Shown here: positions 21,701-27,852 of the stretch, in pieces
How positions within the stretch are numbered: the stretch's first letter is position 1
Layout of the letters: each line of letters starts with the position of its first letter
Notes under the pieces: generated by a model
Told to the model about the DNA's origin: nothing
What the model saw: the letters and a program-made list of their open reading frames with translations, nothing else
The model's database searches: none
Position numbers and translations under genes: made by a program
Assembly: GCF_042477335.2 (NCBI RefSeq)
Contig: NC_091256.1
Span: forward strand, 37,602,001 to 37,666,000
Direction of reading: 5' to 3'
Source: Ovis canadensis
Taxonomy: Eukaryota > Chordata > Mammalia > Artiodactyla > Bovidae
DNA length: 64,000 nucleotides

Positions 21701-24450
21701 AGGGCTTAGTCACACGACCTCAGAGGACTGCAAGGGAAACTGAGAAATGTAGCCTGAATTCTAGGCAGCCATGACCTGTTAAAAATTCTACTACTATGGG
21801 AGACCTCCTTGGTGGTCCAGTGATTAAGACTCCACACTCCCAATGCAGGGGGCCCAGGTTCAATCTCTGGTCAGGGAACTAGAGCCCACGTGCCACAACT
21901 AAAGAGCCTGTGTGCCCCAACTGAAAGATCCTGCACGTGGCAACAAAGATCCTGCGTGCTGCAGCTAAGACGCAGCACAGCCAAATTAAAAAAAAAAAAA
22001 TTCTACTACTATGGAAAAAGGGAGAATACATACTGGTTTAGCATGAACAGTTTCTGCCACATCCATCCAGCAACGCCAGAGGCACTGGGTTTGCAAAATA
22101 AACAGTCTCACAGCAGAGCAGCCAGGGGGGACCAAAGCAATGACAACTGTCATCTAAACTGCCCGGCCGGGCCCACAGCCCATGCATAGAGCCCGGGGGT
22201 GCAATCGAACACATCGCCATCAGTTTGCTTATTCATTTATCTTCAGGTTTCAAGATGCCCTGTCAGCTCCACCAAGTGATCGTCGCCCGGTTTGCAGATG
22301 ATGACCTCATCATCGATTTTGACAATTTTGTCCGGTGTTTGATTCGACTGGAGACACTATTCAGTAAGTGCCCATTGGGGGAAAAGACCCATTTCAGTTC
22401 TCTTGGCAGGAAAGCAGCCTACTTTTCCTCATGGGTGAAACAACCTGAGCCAGAGACGAGTCTGTTCAGCTGAGAATGAAACTCCTTCTTTAATCTGGGG
22501 ATAGTGGGAAGAAATCATAGCTGTGACATTGGATGAAATCAGCTGCCAGTCCAAGGAAGTGGATAATGTGATCTTTGTTTCAGCTCACTCATTTATGCGA
22601 CATCCTCTTTCTTCCTCCACAGGGATATTTAAGCAGCTGGACCCGGAGAATACTGGAATGATCCAGCTCGATCTTATCTCTGTAAGTCAGCAGCCTCCCA
22701 GCCCCGACTCCTAGGGGAGAAGGGCTGTTACCGGGGTGACAGAGGACTGGAGTTTTTGGCCTGTCAACTGCAGGCTGTAAATGGTTATGAGATCCCAAAC
22801 TGCACTTCTGTTTGGTTGTTCCCAACTACCTATTGACTCTCCAATCCGAGAAAATATACCTGGCTCCTCCTCCCATGAGCTTTGCCTTGAGAATAGCACA
22901 AAGTTAGAATAAGGAGAGGGTGGCTGCAGAATGCCTCTTAGAAAAATGACCTGCTAATTAACAAGCATGGGAGAAGGTGCTTATGCAAAGAAGTCCTTTG
23001 GCTGAAAGTTAAGTGGCTCTTAGGAAGATCCGTCATTCTTAGTTCTGCTTAAGGACTTTGTGAGCAAATTACTTTTCTCCATTTCCTCTGCCCTTGAAGT
23101 AAAACTAACAATAGTGACTAAGCTTGCCATATGTAATAATTGTGTTAATATGGTTTAGAACCCCAGTGACAGCCACCTATAAAATGATCACCAATCCAAA
23201 TTCAGTTGGTACTCCAGTTCCACAGAAAGCAAAGCACAAAATGTCCTCTTGTCATCCAAAGACGAAAGTACTCTCACTTCAAAGGAGGAGGTCACTGGGG
23301 TTACTTTCATCCTTACAGGGCCCCAGCCTGCTTTTCCTCTGTCTGAGGGGCAGCTGAGCTTGGAGCAGCAAGGGCTACCTACAGAGGGTAGGGTGGCATG
23401 ACCAGTGCTGAGTGGGGATGACCTGATCCCATGGGCCAGAGAGGAGCAGAGTGGCAAGAACAGGGGGTGGGGTCGGGGGATGAGGTACTGGCACTTCTCT
23501 CCTTGAATTTAGAACTCTGGAGGAACCCAGCAACTAAATGACTCTTTCAGTCTGCTATTATGCATTTTAAAGTAACATGAGCCAACTGCAGATACATTTT
23601 AGCTGGTTCCAAAGAACTAATTTGCTTGAAACTCATGTAGCCCAGGAAATAACCCTCCCCTGAGACTGCAGTTAAGGTGGAGGCATTCCAGTTGGGGCCT
23701 AAACTTGCCACCTGTGAAGTTTTCAACTGTAGTCCCCTTTATCATTCTCAACGGAAATCTTACTCCTCCCCGGCTGCCACTGTTCCTTATGACCAGCCCA
23801 CTCACACCATCTCCATTTCCTCTGAGAAGCATCTTACCCACTGGCTTTCCATCCTTTCTAAGCCTTTCCTTTGACAGGTCCCTGGAGTTCCCTACTCTCT
23901 TTTTTTGTTTTTGGCTAAGGCGGTAACAGCAGGAAGATCTCCCCTTTGGTTTGCCGTGATGGTCAACCTTACCTGCAGGCTAGACCTGGGAAGCTTCAAG
24001 AAGTCCAGATGTCCAGGCCCATTCCAGACTTAATTCCATTAGAATCTGGTGTAAAGTTCCCAGATTCCTCCAATATAGAACTAAGGTTGGAGACGACTAG
24101 TTTAAGGGTTTATCCCCACCCTAAGCTAACCTCTTATGTGACACTCTGAGGCAGAGAGGTGGAAATGCTAATTCAAGTGTCCAAGTTTGAGGTTGCATTC
24201 CAGTCATCCCTGTAATTCGATTCGTGACCACCTGATTCAAATAACCACTTTTTACTGCCCTGTAAAAAGCTAGACTGTAGAAATCAGGTAGAAAAAATGA
24301 GTTAGTGCAGTCATATCTTAACCCTTAATCAGCTTTTCTGGTGTAACAATCAATCTTTCAAAATAATCTACACCCTTTGAGTTTAAAAAGTGATCCCTGA
24401 TTTTTTTTTTCTTCCTTTCCTCACAGTGGCTGTGTTTTTCAGTACTTTGA
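568..24450 (+). CDS. CAPN2: CAPN2, calpain-2 catalytic (large) subunit, exons 4-21 (5' part outside window)
   Basis: Calcium-activated cytosolic cysteine protease that pairs with the small subunit CAPNS1 and makes limited cuts in cytoskeletal, adhesion and signalling proteins. Eighteen exons join in frame: 568-701, 1828-1996, 3174-3257, 4873-4958, 5876-5950, 6651-6811, 8213-8382, 10180-10191, 11376-11587, 13363-13399, 14301-14366, 15803-15860, 18745-18809, 19768-19836, 20312-20390, 22247-22363, 22623-22681, 24427-24450. They encode residues 143-700: protease core PC1/PC2, C2-like CBSW domain, short linker and penta-EF-hand domain. Numbering from the C-terminus puts His and Asn of the triad at 262 and 286, as in the known protein; Cys105 is upstream of the window. 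The C-terminal WLCFSVL and the [12 protein letters not shown] block identify calpain-2 rather than calpain-1, -3 or -8. All introns are GT-AG and all phases agree. The 3' neighbour is TP53BP2 in opposite orientation. The promoter is not in the window. Confidence 0.98.
702..1827 (+). other. CAPN2: CAPN2 intron 4
   Basis: Holds a 14-base A run near 789 and otherwise unique sequence. Open frames crossing it have no family similarity that I recognise. Confidence 0.75.
1828..1996 (+). CDS. CAPN2: CAPN2 exon 5 (residues 187-243)
   Basis: Encodes [20 protein letters not shown] and on to LLGCSID, spanning the PC1-PC2 boundary. Acceptor ttcctgcag, donor gtaagt; completes Lys187 and ends in phase 0. 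Confidence 0.97.
2830..3500. promoter_or_regulatory. Intragenic CpG-rich stretch around CAPN2 exon 6
   Basis: By eye, dense CG dinucleotides (gcggggcggggcag, ctgcgcggggcac, gcggcgccccccgag, gccgcgcgctgccc) stand out from CpG-poor flanks. It covers the end of intron 5, exon 6 and the start of intron 6. A regulatory role is only inferred. Confidence 0.5.
3174..3257 (+). CDS. CAPN2: CAPN2 exon 6 (residues 244-271), catalytic His262
   Basis: 28 codons, phase 0 at both ends. The motif [10 protein letters not shown] carries the triad histidine as codon CAC at 3228-3230. The exon lies in a CpG-rich stretch. Because it is symmetric, skipping it would keep the frame but remove the catalytic histidine. 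Confidence 0.97.
3600..3765 (+). repeat. MIR SINE, degenerate
   Basis: ttcaaatctgactctgcccc and the later gttgttgaggtgactcaaac match the MIR core and 3' part in order. Confidence 0.5.
3844..3983 (-). mobile_element. Bov-A2/Bov-tA family SINE with (AGC)n tail
   Basis: Starts on + with eight GCT triplets, then the antisense Bov-A body. Flanked by a perfect 13-base target duplication ctatcattactac at 3831-3843 and 3984-3996. Antisense to CAPN2, intron 6. Confidence 0.92.
4873..4958 (+). CDS. CAPN2: CAPN2 exon 7 (residues 272-300), catalytic Asn286
   Basis: Encodes [18 protein letters not shown]. The triad asparagine is AAT at 4915-4917, followed by the Pro-Trp-Gly typical of calpains. Donor gtgaga; ends in phase 2. 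Confidence 0.97.
4959..5875 (+). other. CAPN2: CAPN2 intron 7
   Basis: C-T-rich unique sequence including a ten-base C run at 5551-5560. Long open frames on both strands look like composition artefacts. Nothing else recognised. Confidence 0.7.
5876..5950 (+). CDS. CAPN2: CAPN2 exon 8 (residues 300-325)
   Basis: Encodes [20 protein letters not shown] and DGEFW of PC2. Acceptor gttccag, donor gtaaga. A few residues differ from the human protein as I recall it, at surface-type positions. Confidence 0.96.
6395..6510 (-). repeat. MIR SINE
   Basis: ctacagatgagagttctgag, gtaacttgttcaagattacc and the accagggccggaacc end match the MIR antisense order. CAPN2 intron 8. Confidence 0.6.
6651..6811 (+). 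CDS. CAPN2: CAPN2 exon 9 (residues 325-379)
   Basis: Encodes [18 protein letters not shown] and on to GGCRNYP. End of PC2 and start of the C2-like CBSW domain. Acceptor tttgcag, donor gtgagc, phase 1 at the end. Confidence 0.97.
7380..7500 (-). repeat. MIR SINE
   Basis: tttaagatgaggggacttgg then aatgacttgcccacaggc match antisense MIR core. CAPN2 intron 9. Confidence 0.55.
7571..7688 (+). mobile_element. Bov-tA SINE, 5'-truncated
   Basis: caacccattccagtattctt through gagtcagacacgactgagtg is the Bov-tA body in sense orientation; the tRNA-like head is missing. CAPN2 intron 9. Confidence 0.9.
8213..8382 (+). CDS. CAPN2: CAPN2 exon 10 (residues 379-435), acidic loop of CBSW domain
   Basis: Encodes [20 protein letters not shown] followed by the basic KHRRRQRK segment. 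The acidic loop is the feature thought to act as an electrostatic switch in calpain activation. Ends GIYE in phase 0 at donor gtatgg. That donor and the last 12 exon bases recur exactly 43 bases downstream in a minisatellite. Confidence 0.97.
8383..8500 (+). repeat. GC-rich minisatellite at the CAPN2 exon 10 donor
   Basis: Five or so imperfect units of the form gggggcggggcatcya(tg) start directly at the splice donor. One unit includes an exact copy of the exon 10 end plus donor (8414-8431). Several G runs of 4-7 make G-quadruplexes plausible. Confidence 0.9.
9685..9765 (-). repeat. MIR SINE fragment
   Basis: cccattttagagataaggaa then actgaggccagagaaggg is the typical antisense MIR core. CAPN2 intron 10. 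Confidence 0.6.
10180..10191 (+). CDS. CAPN2: CAPN2 exon 11, 12-base microexon (residues 436-439)
   Basis: Four codons, Val-Pro-Glu-Glu, between acceptor tttgcag and donor gtacgt. Both neighbouring junctions are phase 0, so the frame would survive skipping. Calpain-2 has VPEE at exactly this place, and without it the protein would be 696 instead of 700 residues. Confidence 0.93.
10531..10655 (+). mobile_element. CHR-type tRNA-Glu-derived SINE
   Basis: ctggctttccagtggttaga, gttcaatccctggtcaagga, then an A-rich tail. Tail-bearing short form in CAPN2 intron 11. Confidence 0.85.
10695..10890 (+). repeat. MIR SINE
   Basis: agctctgccacttgcaggct, gtgtgaccttgg, then tccatttcttcgtcagtaaa in MIR order. 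CAPN2 intron 11. Confidence 0.7.
11376..11587 (+). CDS. CAPN2: CAPN2 exon 12 (residues 440-510)
   Basis: Largest exon seen. Starts [11 protein letters not shown] and runs through [18 protein letters not shown] to FSEKKADY, completing the C2-like domain. Acceptor cttcaccag; donor gtaggt splits Gln510. CpG-rich. Confidence 0.97.
11588..13362 (+). other. CAPN2: CAPN2 intron 12
   Basis: 1.8 kb of mostly unique, fairly GC-rich sequence. I see no repeat or extra exon that I can support. Confidence 0.7.
13363..13399 (+). CDS. CAPN2: CAPN2 exon 13 (residues 510-522), linker
   Basis: 37 bases: completes Gln510 and encodes [12 protein letters not shown], the acidic linker between CBSW and the EF-hand domain. 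Acceptor gcttctag; donor gtaccg is unusual after +4. Confidence 0.93.
13400..14300 (+). other. CAPN2: CAPN2 intron 13
   Basis: Unique sequence; the open frames here overlap on both strands and show no family similarity. Nothing else recognised. Confidence 0.7.
14301..14366 (+). CDS. CAPN2: CAPN2 exon 14 (residues 523-544)
   Basis: Encodes [20 protein letters not shown] and GE, the start of the penta-EF-hand domain. 22 codons, phase 0 at both ends; acceptor ccttccag, donor gtgagt. Confidence 0.96.
15495..15612 (+). mobile_element. CHR-type tRNA-derived SINE
   Basis: gggacctccctggtggtcca then gttcgatccctggttgggga and an A-T-rich tail. CAPN2 intron 14, about 190 bases before exon 15. Confidence 0.88.
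15803..15860 (+). CDS. CAPN2: CAPN2 exon 15 (residues 545-564), EF-hand 1
   Basis: Encodes [21 protein letters not shown]-hand 1 of the PEF domain. Acceptor tttccacag, donor gtgagt; Arg564 is split C|GC. Confidence 0.96.
16067..16182 (+). mobile_element. CHR-type tRNA-derived SINE
   Basis: gggacttccctggcgatcca, ccatccctggtcagggaact, ending cgtgtggcttggcct. CAPN2 intron 15. Confidence 0.88.
16185..16395 (+). repeat. MIR SINE
   Basis: gtgacttactagctctgcgg, ctcgtttcttcatctgcaga, then agagtgactgagatgacatg fit the MIR layout. CAPN2 intron 15. Confidence 0.6.
16829..17014 (+). mobile_element. Bov-tA SINE
   Basis: Degenerate head ggttcccagatgactctag, then caacccactccagtattctt and gagtcggacacgagttagca. 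CAPN2 intron 15. Confidence 0.9.
18205..18295 (+). mobile_element. CHR-type SINE fragment
   Basis: acgcctggtctgggaactaa, gataccacatgccatgcg, then an A-rich tail; the 5' half is missing. CAPN2 intron 15. Confidence 0.65.
18425..18638 (+). mobile_element. Bov-tA SINE, near full length
   Basis: ggctcctctggtggctcagc head, tgcaatgcaggagacactgg, then the body to acttagcacacaca. It lies about 105 bases before CAPN2 exon 16. Confidence 0.93.
18745..18809 (+). CDS. CAPN2: CAPN2 exon 16 (residues 564-585), first half of EF-hand 2
   Basis: Encodes [20 protein letters not shown] ending in Asp585, the first ligand of the EF-2 loop. Donor gtatcc after C is weak compared with the consensus. A Bov-tA SINE ends about 100 bases upstream. 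Confidence 0.95.
18810..19767 (+). other. CAPN2: CAPN2 intron 16
   Basis: Unique C-rich sequence without a recognised repeat. Bounded by a weak donor (gtatcc) and a purine-containing acceptor. Confidence 0.7.
19768..19836 (+). CDS. CAPN2: CAPN2 exon 17 (residues 586-608), second half of EF-hand 2
   Basis: Encodes [20 protein letters not shown] and KYQ, completing the EF-2 loop. 23 codons, symmetric. The acceptor aactgaaggcag has purines where a pyrimidine tract is usual; the only C/T-rich stretch lies 12-20 bases further back. Donor gtgaga. Confidence 0.95.
20312..20390 (+). CDS. CAPN2: CAPN2 exon 18 (residues 609-635), EF-hand 3
   Basis: Encodes [20 protein letters not shown] then KALEAAG. 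The canonical loop [12 protein letters not shown] has D, D, S and E at calcium-ligand positions. Donor gtaata. Confidence 0.97.
21105..21223 (+). mobile_element. Bov-tA SINE head unit (first of tandem pair)
   Basis: gggcttccctggtagctcag to ctacccactccaatattcat. It breaks off where a second head begins, giving a dimer-like arrangement with the next entry. CAPN2 intron 18. Confidence 0.88.
21224..21447 (+). mobile_element. Bov-tA SINE (second of tandem pair)
   Basis: gggcttccctagtggttcag through caaagagttggacatggctg, with a short (CA)n tail. Full-length unit abutting the previous head. Confidence 0.9.
21455..21648 (-). mobile_element. CHR-type SINE, long form, antisense
   Basis: Ends on + with aaccagtggaccaccaggga then agtccc, the reverse of the tRNA-like head; catgtgggatcttagttccc precedes it. 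CAPN2 intron 18. Confidence 0.88.
21800..21995 (+). mobile_element. CHR-type SINE with perfect 19-base target duplication
   Basis: Flanked by aaaaattctactactatgg at 21781-21799 and 21996-22014, sharing A's with the tail. Complete head, long-form 3' part (agagcctgtgtgccccaact) and A tail. Confidence 0.93.
22247..22363 (+). CDS. CAPN2: CAPN2 exon 19 (residues 635-674), EF-hand 4
   Basis: Encodes [20 protein letters not shown] and the [18 protein letters not shown] helix. Acceptor tatcttcag, donor gtaagt. Confidence 0.97.
22623..22681 (+). CDS. CAPN2: CAPN2 exon 20 (residues 674-693), EF-hand 5
   Basis: Encodes [22 protein letters not shown]-5 does not bind calcium in this family and pairs with EF-5 of CAPNS1 to form the heterodimer. 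Acceptor cctccacag, donor gtaagt. Confidence 0.97.
22682..24426 (+). other. CAPN2: CAPN2 intron 20
   Basis: 1.7 kb of unique A-T-rich DNA with no recognised repeat or exon; ends in a strong T-rich tract before exon 21. Confidence 0.7.
24427..24450 (+). CDS. CAPN2: CAPN2 exon 21 coding part (residues 694-700 and stop)
   Basis: Encodes WLCFSVL then TGA at 24448-24450, after acceptor ttcctcacag with a strong T-rich tract. The same exon continues into the 3' UTR. Confidence 0.97.
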   Translation, partial: WLCFSVL

Positions 24451-25395
24451 AGCGATAACCAATCTGCCTGAAGACTTCTCATGAAAGAAAATCAGCTGAG
24501 GACTAAGCCTCCACGGAGAAACTTTTTATCTAGATCTTGAAATTATGGGAACATTTACTTAAACTGATGATTAGAGCTGAAAATGATACTGTTGACTTGA
24601 GAAAGCAGAACTTTCAGATATCAAAGTAAAAGATTTGCATATAATTATACTAAATGAGTCACTTAACCCTTGACAAACTTAGGAAAAAACCTTCCATCTG
24701 TATATAGTATACACTTTTTACTTTTACACACTTTCCTGTTTAGAGCAATATTAAGTCAGGAAAAACTGCAGGGAGGTGTTTAACAGCTGAGCTTAATTGA
24801 ACATTCAGTCAACCTCAAAGGACACAATGTCTTTGCCAGCAATAGTTAAAGCAACTTCAAGTTTAAAAATGCAGCTATGACATCTACCAAACTGCTGTCC
24901 AGGGATTCGTTATTGCCCTTGAGTAAAATGGAAAAATATGATGCATCATGAAGGCATCTCAAGAGGCCAGGTGAGAAGCACATCTCAGTCATTGGGTTAA
25001 GTAAGAGATTTTATATAACATTGATTGGTTAACCAGCATGTCTTAACTCAAGTGCTGGAGCGCATCTGGTCTTAACACACTGAGCATTAATGATACCAAA
25101 AGGATGCTACTCTGGCTCAGCTGAAGCACTGACCCAAACTGGGCAACTATCCACAAGCCCACTGTGATGGAAGACAGCACAGCTGTTCGCCGCCCGCCTC
25201 AAACCTTCCCGAACTTCCCCACTAGCATCCACGCATGGACTGGGGGAAACGTCTCGTAGAAACCCCCAGGGAAACCACCCGAGCTTGTTTCCTGGCTTTA
25301 AATTGGGAAAAATGCTAGTGACATTATACAAATACTGCCTTGTTGCCTTATCTTCTTCCAAGTGTACTGTTCAATAAAGAGTCGCCCAGGCAATC
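24451..25395 (+). other. CAPN2: CAPN2 3' UTR (end approximate)
   Basis: A-T-rich non-coding sequence of about 0.95 kb between the CAPN2 stop and its poly(A) signal. No recognisable repeat lies within it. The cleavage site is placed 15-20 bases after the signal by convention. Confidence 0.85.
25373..25378 (+). terminator. CAPN2: CAPN2 polyadenylation signal AATAAA
   Basis: Canonical hexamer in gttcaataaagagtcg, the first AATAAA after the stop codon. A GT-containing stretch follows at about 25400-25415. Confidence 0.85.
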
Positions 25396-25919
25396 CCACG
25401 TGGGTGCTGTTCTTCCTGGAGAGGCGCAGCAGTGAGCACCCCCAGTCACAGCCCATCCCACTCCAGCAAGCTACGCTCCCTCCCTCCGAAACTGTCTGTA
25501 TTGGGAGGAGGGGGCCTGCTCATCTGCCATTTCGTGGAACTGTAAAACTTTGTAAAAGTCCAATTCAGAAGCTCTGATAATTGACCCTAAAGTTAGCTCC
25601 AACGTCTGCTGTTTCTTGGTCTCCTGAAGAGGCACCGGCAGCTTTCGTGCTGTGCCTGCCACCGAGTGTCCCTTTGGTGGAGGGAGCAAGAGCGATCTGG
25701 GAAGGCATGCAGCTACAGCCCCGGTCAACTGCTGGGGATCCTTGAGGAATGGTGGACGGGAAAGATGACTAGGAAAGAAGACGGCACTCGCTGGCTAGGG
25801 CCTCACCTCTTTTGATGATCACCACTTACTTCCCAAAGTCAAACCCTACGAAGACAGTTGCTCAGGTTGGGCCCACCTGAGATAATCTAGGATAATCTCC
25901 CTATTGTCAGGTCAGTTGA

Positions 25920-26070
25920 TTCAGTTCAGTTGCTCAGTCGTGTCTCTTTGCGACCCCATGAATCGCAGCACGCCAGGCCTCCCTGTCCATCACCAACCCC
26001 CAGAGTTCACTCAGACTCACATCCATCGAGTCCATGATGCCATCCAGCCATCTCATCCTCTGTCGTCCCC
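25920..26070 (-). mobile_element. BovB LINE 3'-end fragment
   Basis: Reverse complement matches the final 150 bases of the BovB copy at 38940-40121 (ctcagtcgtgtctctttgcg, then ctcatcctctgtcgtcccc). Strongly 5'-truncated. Confidence 0.8.
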
Positions 26071-26109
26071 AATTTAAATCTGAAAAATCCTTCTTGGCAG
26101 TACCTAGAT

Positions 26110-26460
26110 TAGTGCTTGATTAAATAACCAGGCATCTCAGGATGCTGTAAAAAAATACCACAGGCTGTGTATCTTAAACAACATTTATTTCTCATGGTTC
26201 TGGAGGCTGGGACATCCAAGACCAAGGTGCCAGCAGATCCAGTGTCCGGTGAGAATGGCAGCATTCCTGGGGTATCCTCACAGAGTGCACTAGACTTTTC
26301 CTTTTATCAGGATGCTAAGTTCATGCAGCCCCTCCCTCATGTAAACCTAATCACCTTCCAAAGGCCCCACCTCCAAATACTATCACACTGGGGATTAGGG
26401 TGTCGACACGAACTTTAGGGGGACACAAATATTCAGTCCACAACACAACAGGACAAGAAT
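26110..26460. repeat. Ancient eutherian interspersed repeat, family not assigned
   Basis: Contains the phrases ttaaacaacatttatttctc and ttctggaggctgggacatcc, which recur widely in mammalian introns as an old dispersed repeat. I cannot name the family safely. Confidence 0.45.
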
Positions 26461-27059
26461 ATGGGGGACTGGCGGGGCATCTGCGGAATTCTGTCTACCA
26501 CACAGGTCCTCTGACATTTCATCCATGTTTTCTCTATTCACTGTTAGTCTGAAAGGCACAATATGTTCTGCTATCTACCTTCCTTTCTTGCTAGAATTTA
26601 CTACTCATAAAAATGTCTAAGGAAATGTGACCACTCGTTTGCTCACCTGTATCTTCTAATAAATGAAGCAGTTTTACTAAGCAAAATGAGGTCCTAAACA
26701 ATTCACGAACTTGGTAACATATTAATGTGCAGGCTGGGGCTACATAACTTTACATCCTGTAACTCAATGTATATAACCATATGAAGAATCTGAAATAAAA
26801 TGAGGACACAAACAGCCTGTCCGAAGCTCTAGGTAAAGGTACAAGTTTCTATCACCAAGGCCTCTAAGATCTTTTATAAAAAGTCTTAATTCTATGTCAA
26901 AGACCACCACAAAAATCACAAATTGCAAAACTGAGCAAAGAAATATTTAATCACATGGCTGGTAAAGAAATTATTTTTCAGCAGAGTATGATATTCCAAT
27001 GACTTAGGAACTTGAAACACAGCTGTTAATGACATAAAAAACTAAAGCCAGTAAAAAGC

Positions 27060-27810
27060 TTAGAGTCAAAAAGTTTAATTTTATTACAATTATTTTTAAA
27101 GTCAACTATGATCTTGACAAATATCATGAGTAAGTCTATAGCAAGTCTCTAATTTCTGAGATACAAAAGACAATAAATATAGATTCAAATCTCAGCCTAC
27201 AAACAAGAATCTAAATCTACCTGTAGTGTAGTGTGGTTTCAATATTTCAAAGATACGGTGCTACGAGGAATCATACCATCAAGTTATTATTGCTCACTGA
27301 CAACCATCAGACAGTTCTTCACAGACAATACACAGTGTGTGGTGCCTTTGGGCCTCCATCAAAGTCCCCCGAGGGCCTGCTGCTCTGGGGGACAATCAGA
27401 GATGGCACCGTGGTGGCACTGGTCCTTCTGGTGGGAGGACAGGGGTGTGGCAGGTGCTGAAACACTCCACCGGAAGCAGAGCAAGGAGCCGACCTCCCAG
27501 TAGTCCAATAAGTGGTCCCATTTCTTGCAGAGAACAGGATTGTCACCATGGACTTTTCGGAGTACAACACAGGGCACCTTGCCCAGCGCGGCGCATCAGC
27601 TTCCTGCCAAGCTCTGTTCCAGCGAGCTGAGCATCCTTCACCAACAGTGGCTGCTCCAAGCCTTCATCTTCTTCCAGAGCTCCTTCCTCACGGCTTTCAC
27701 GTTACTCTGACATTAAAATGAGTCTTGAGAAATTTCTGCCACAAACGATCACACTGTTTCTTCTTAGTGGTAACAGATTAATTCTTCATGAACTAAACCT
27801 CTGCAAAGTT
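27060..27810 (-). other. TP53BP2: TP53BP2 3' UTR (end approximate)
   Basis: About 750 bases from the stop codon to shortly after the AATAAA. No repeat recognised in it; it contains several chance open frames on both strands. Confidence 0.8.
27080..27085 (-). terminator. TP53BP2: TP53BP2 polyadenylation signal AATAAA
   Basis: On the - strand tgtaataaaattaaac holds AATAAA immediately followed by an overlapping ATTAAA (27074-27079). No other AATAAA was seen in the preceding 3' UTR. Confidence 0.8.
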
Positions 27811-27852
27811 TCAGGCCAAGCTCCTTTGTCTTGGTTTAATTCTTGGGTATAG
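27811..27852 (-). CDS. TP53BP2: TP53BP2 exon 18 coding part (last 13 residues and stop)
   Basis: Encodes [13 protein letters not shown] then TGA (27811-27813 on the complement). Acceptor tcaacag is recognised on the - strand at 27853-27854. Completes the SH3 C-terminus exactly as in ASPP2. Confidence 0.96.
   Translation of the reverse strand, partial: LYPRIKPRQRSLA

Larger units (their letters stand above)
25400..27060. other. Intergenic gap between convergent CAPN2 and TP53BP2
   Basis: About 1.7 kb with no coding exon. It holds the 3' end of a BovB element (25920-26070), an ancient dispersed repeat (about 26110-26460) and otherwise unique A-T-rich DNA. Confidence 0.8.

Noticed and set aside
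21800..21875. tRNA-like A and B box sequences in the SINE heads
   Set aside because: These are CHR and Bov-tA heads derived from tRNA; body and tail follow, so they are not tRNA genes.
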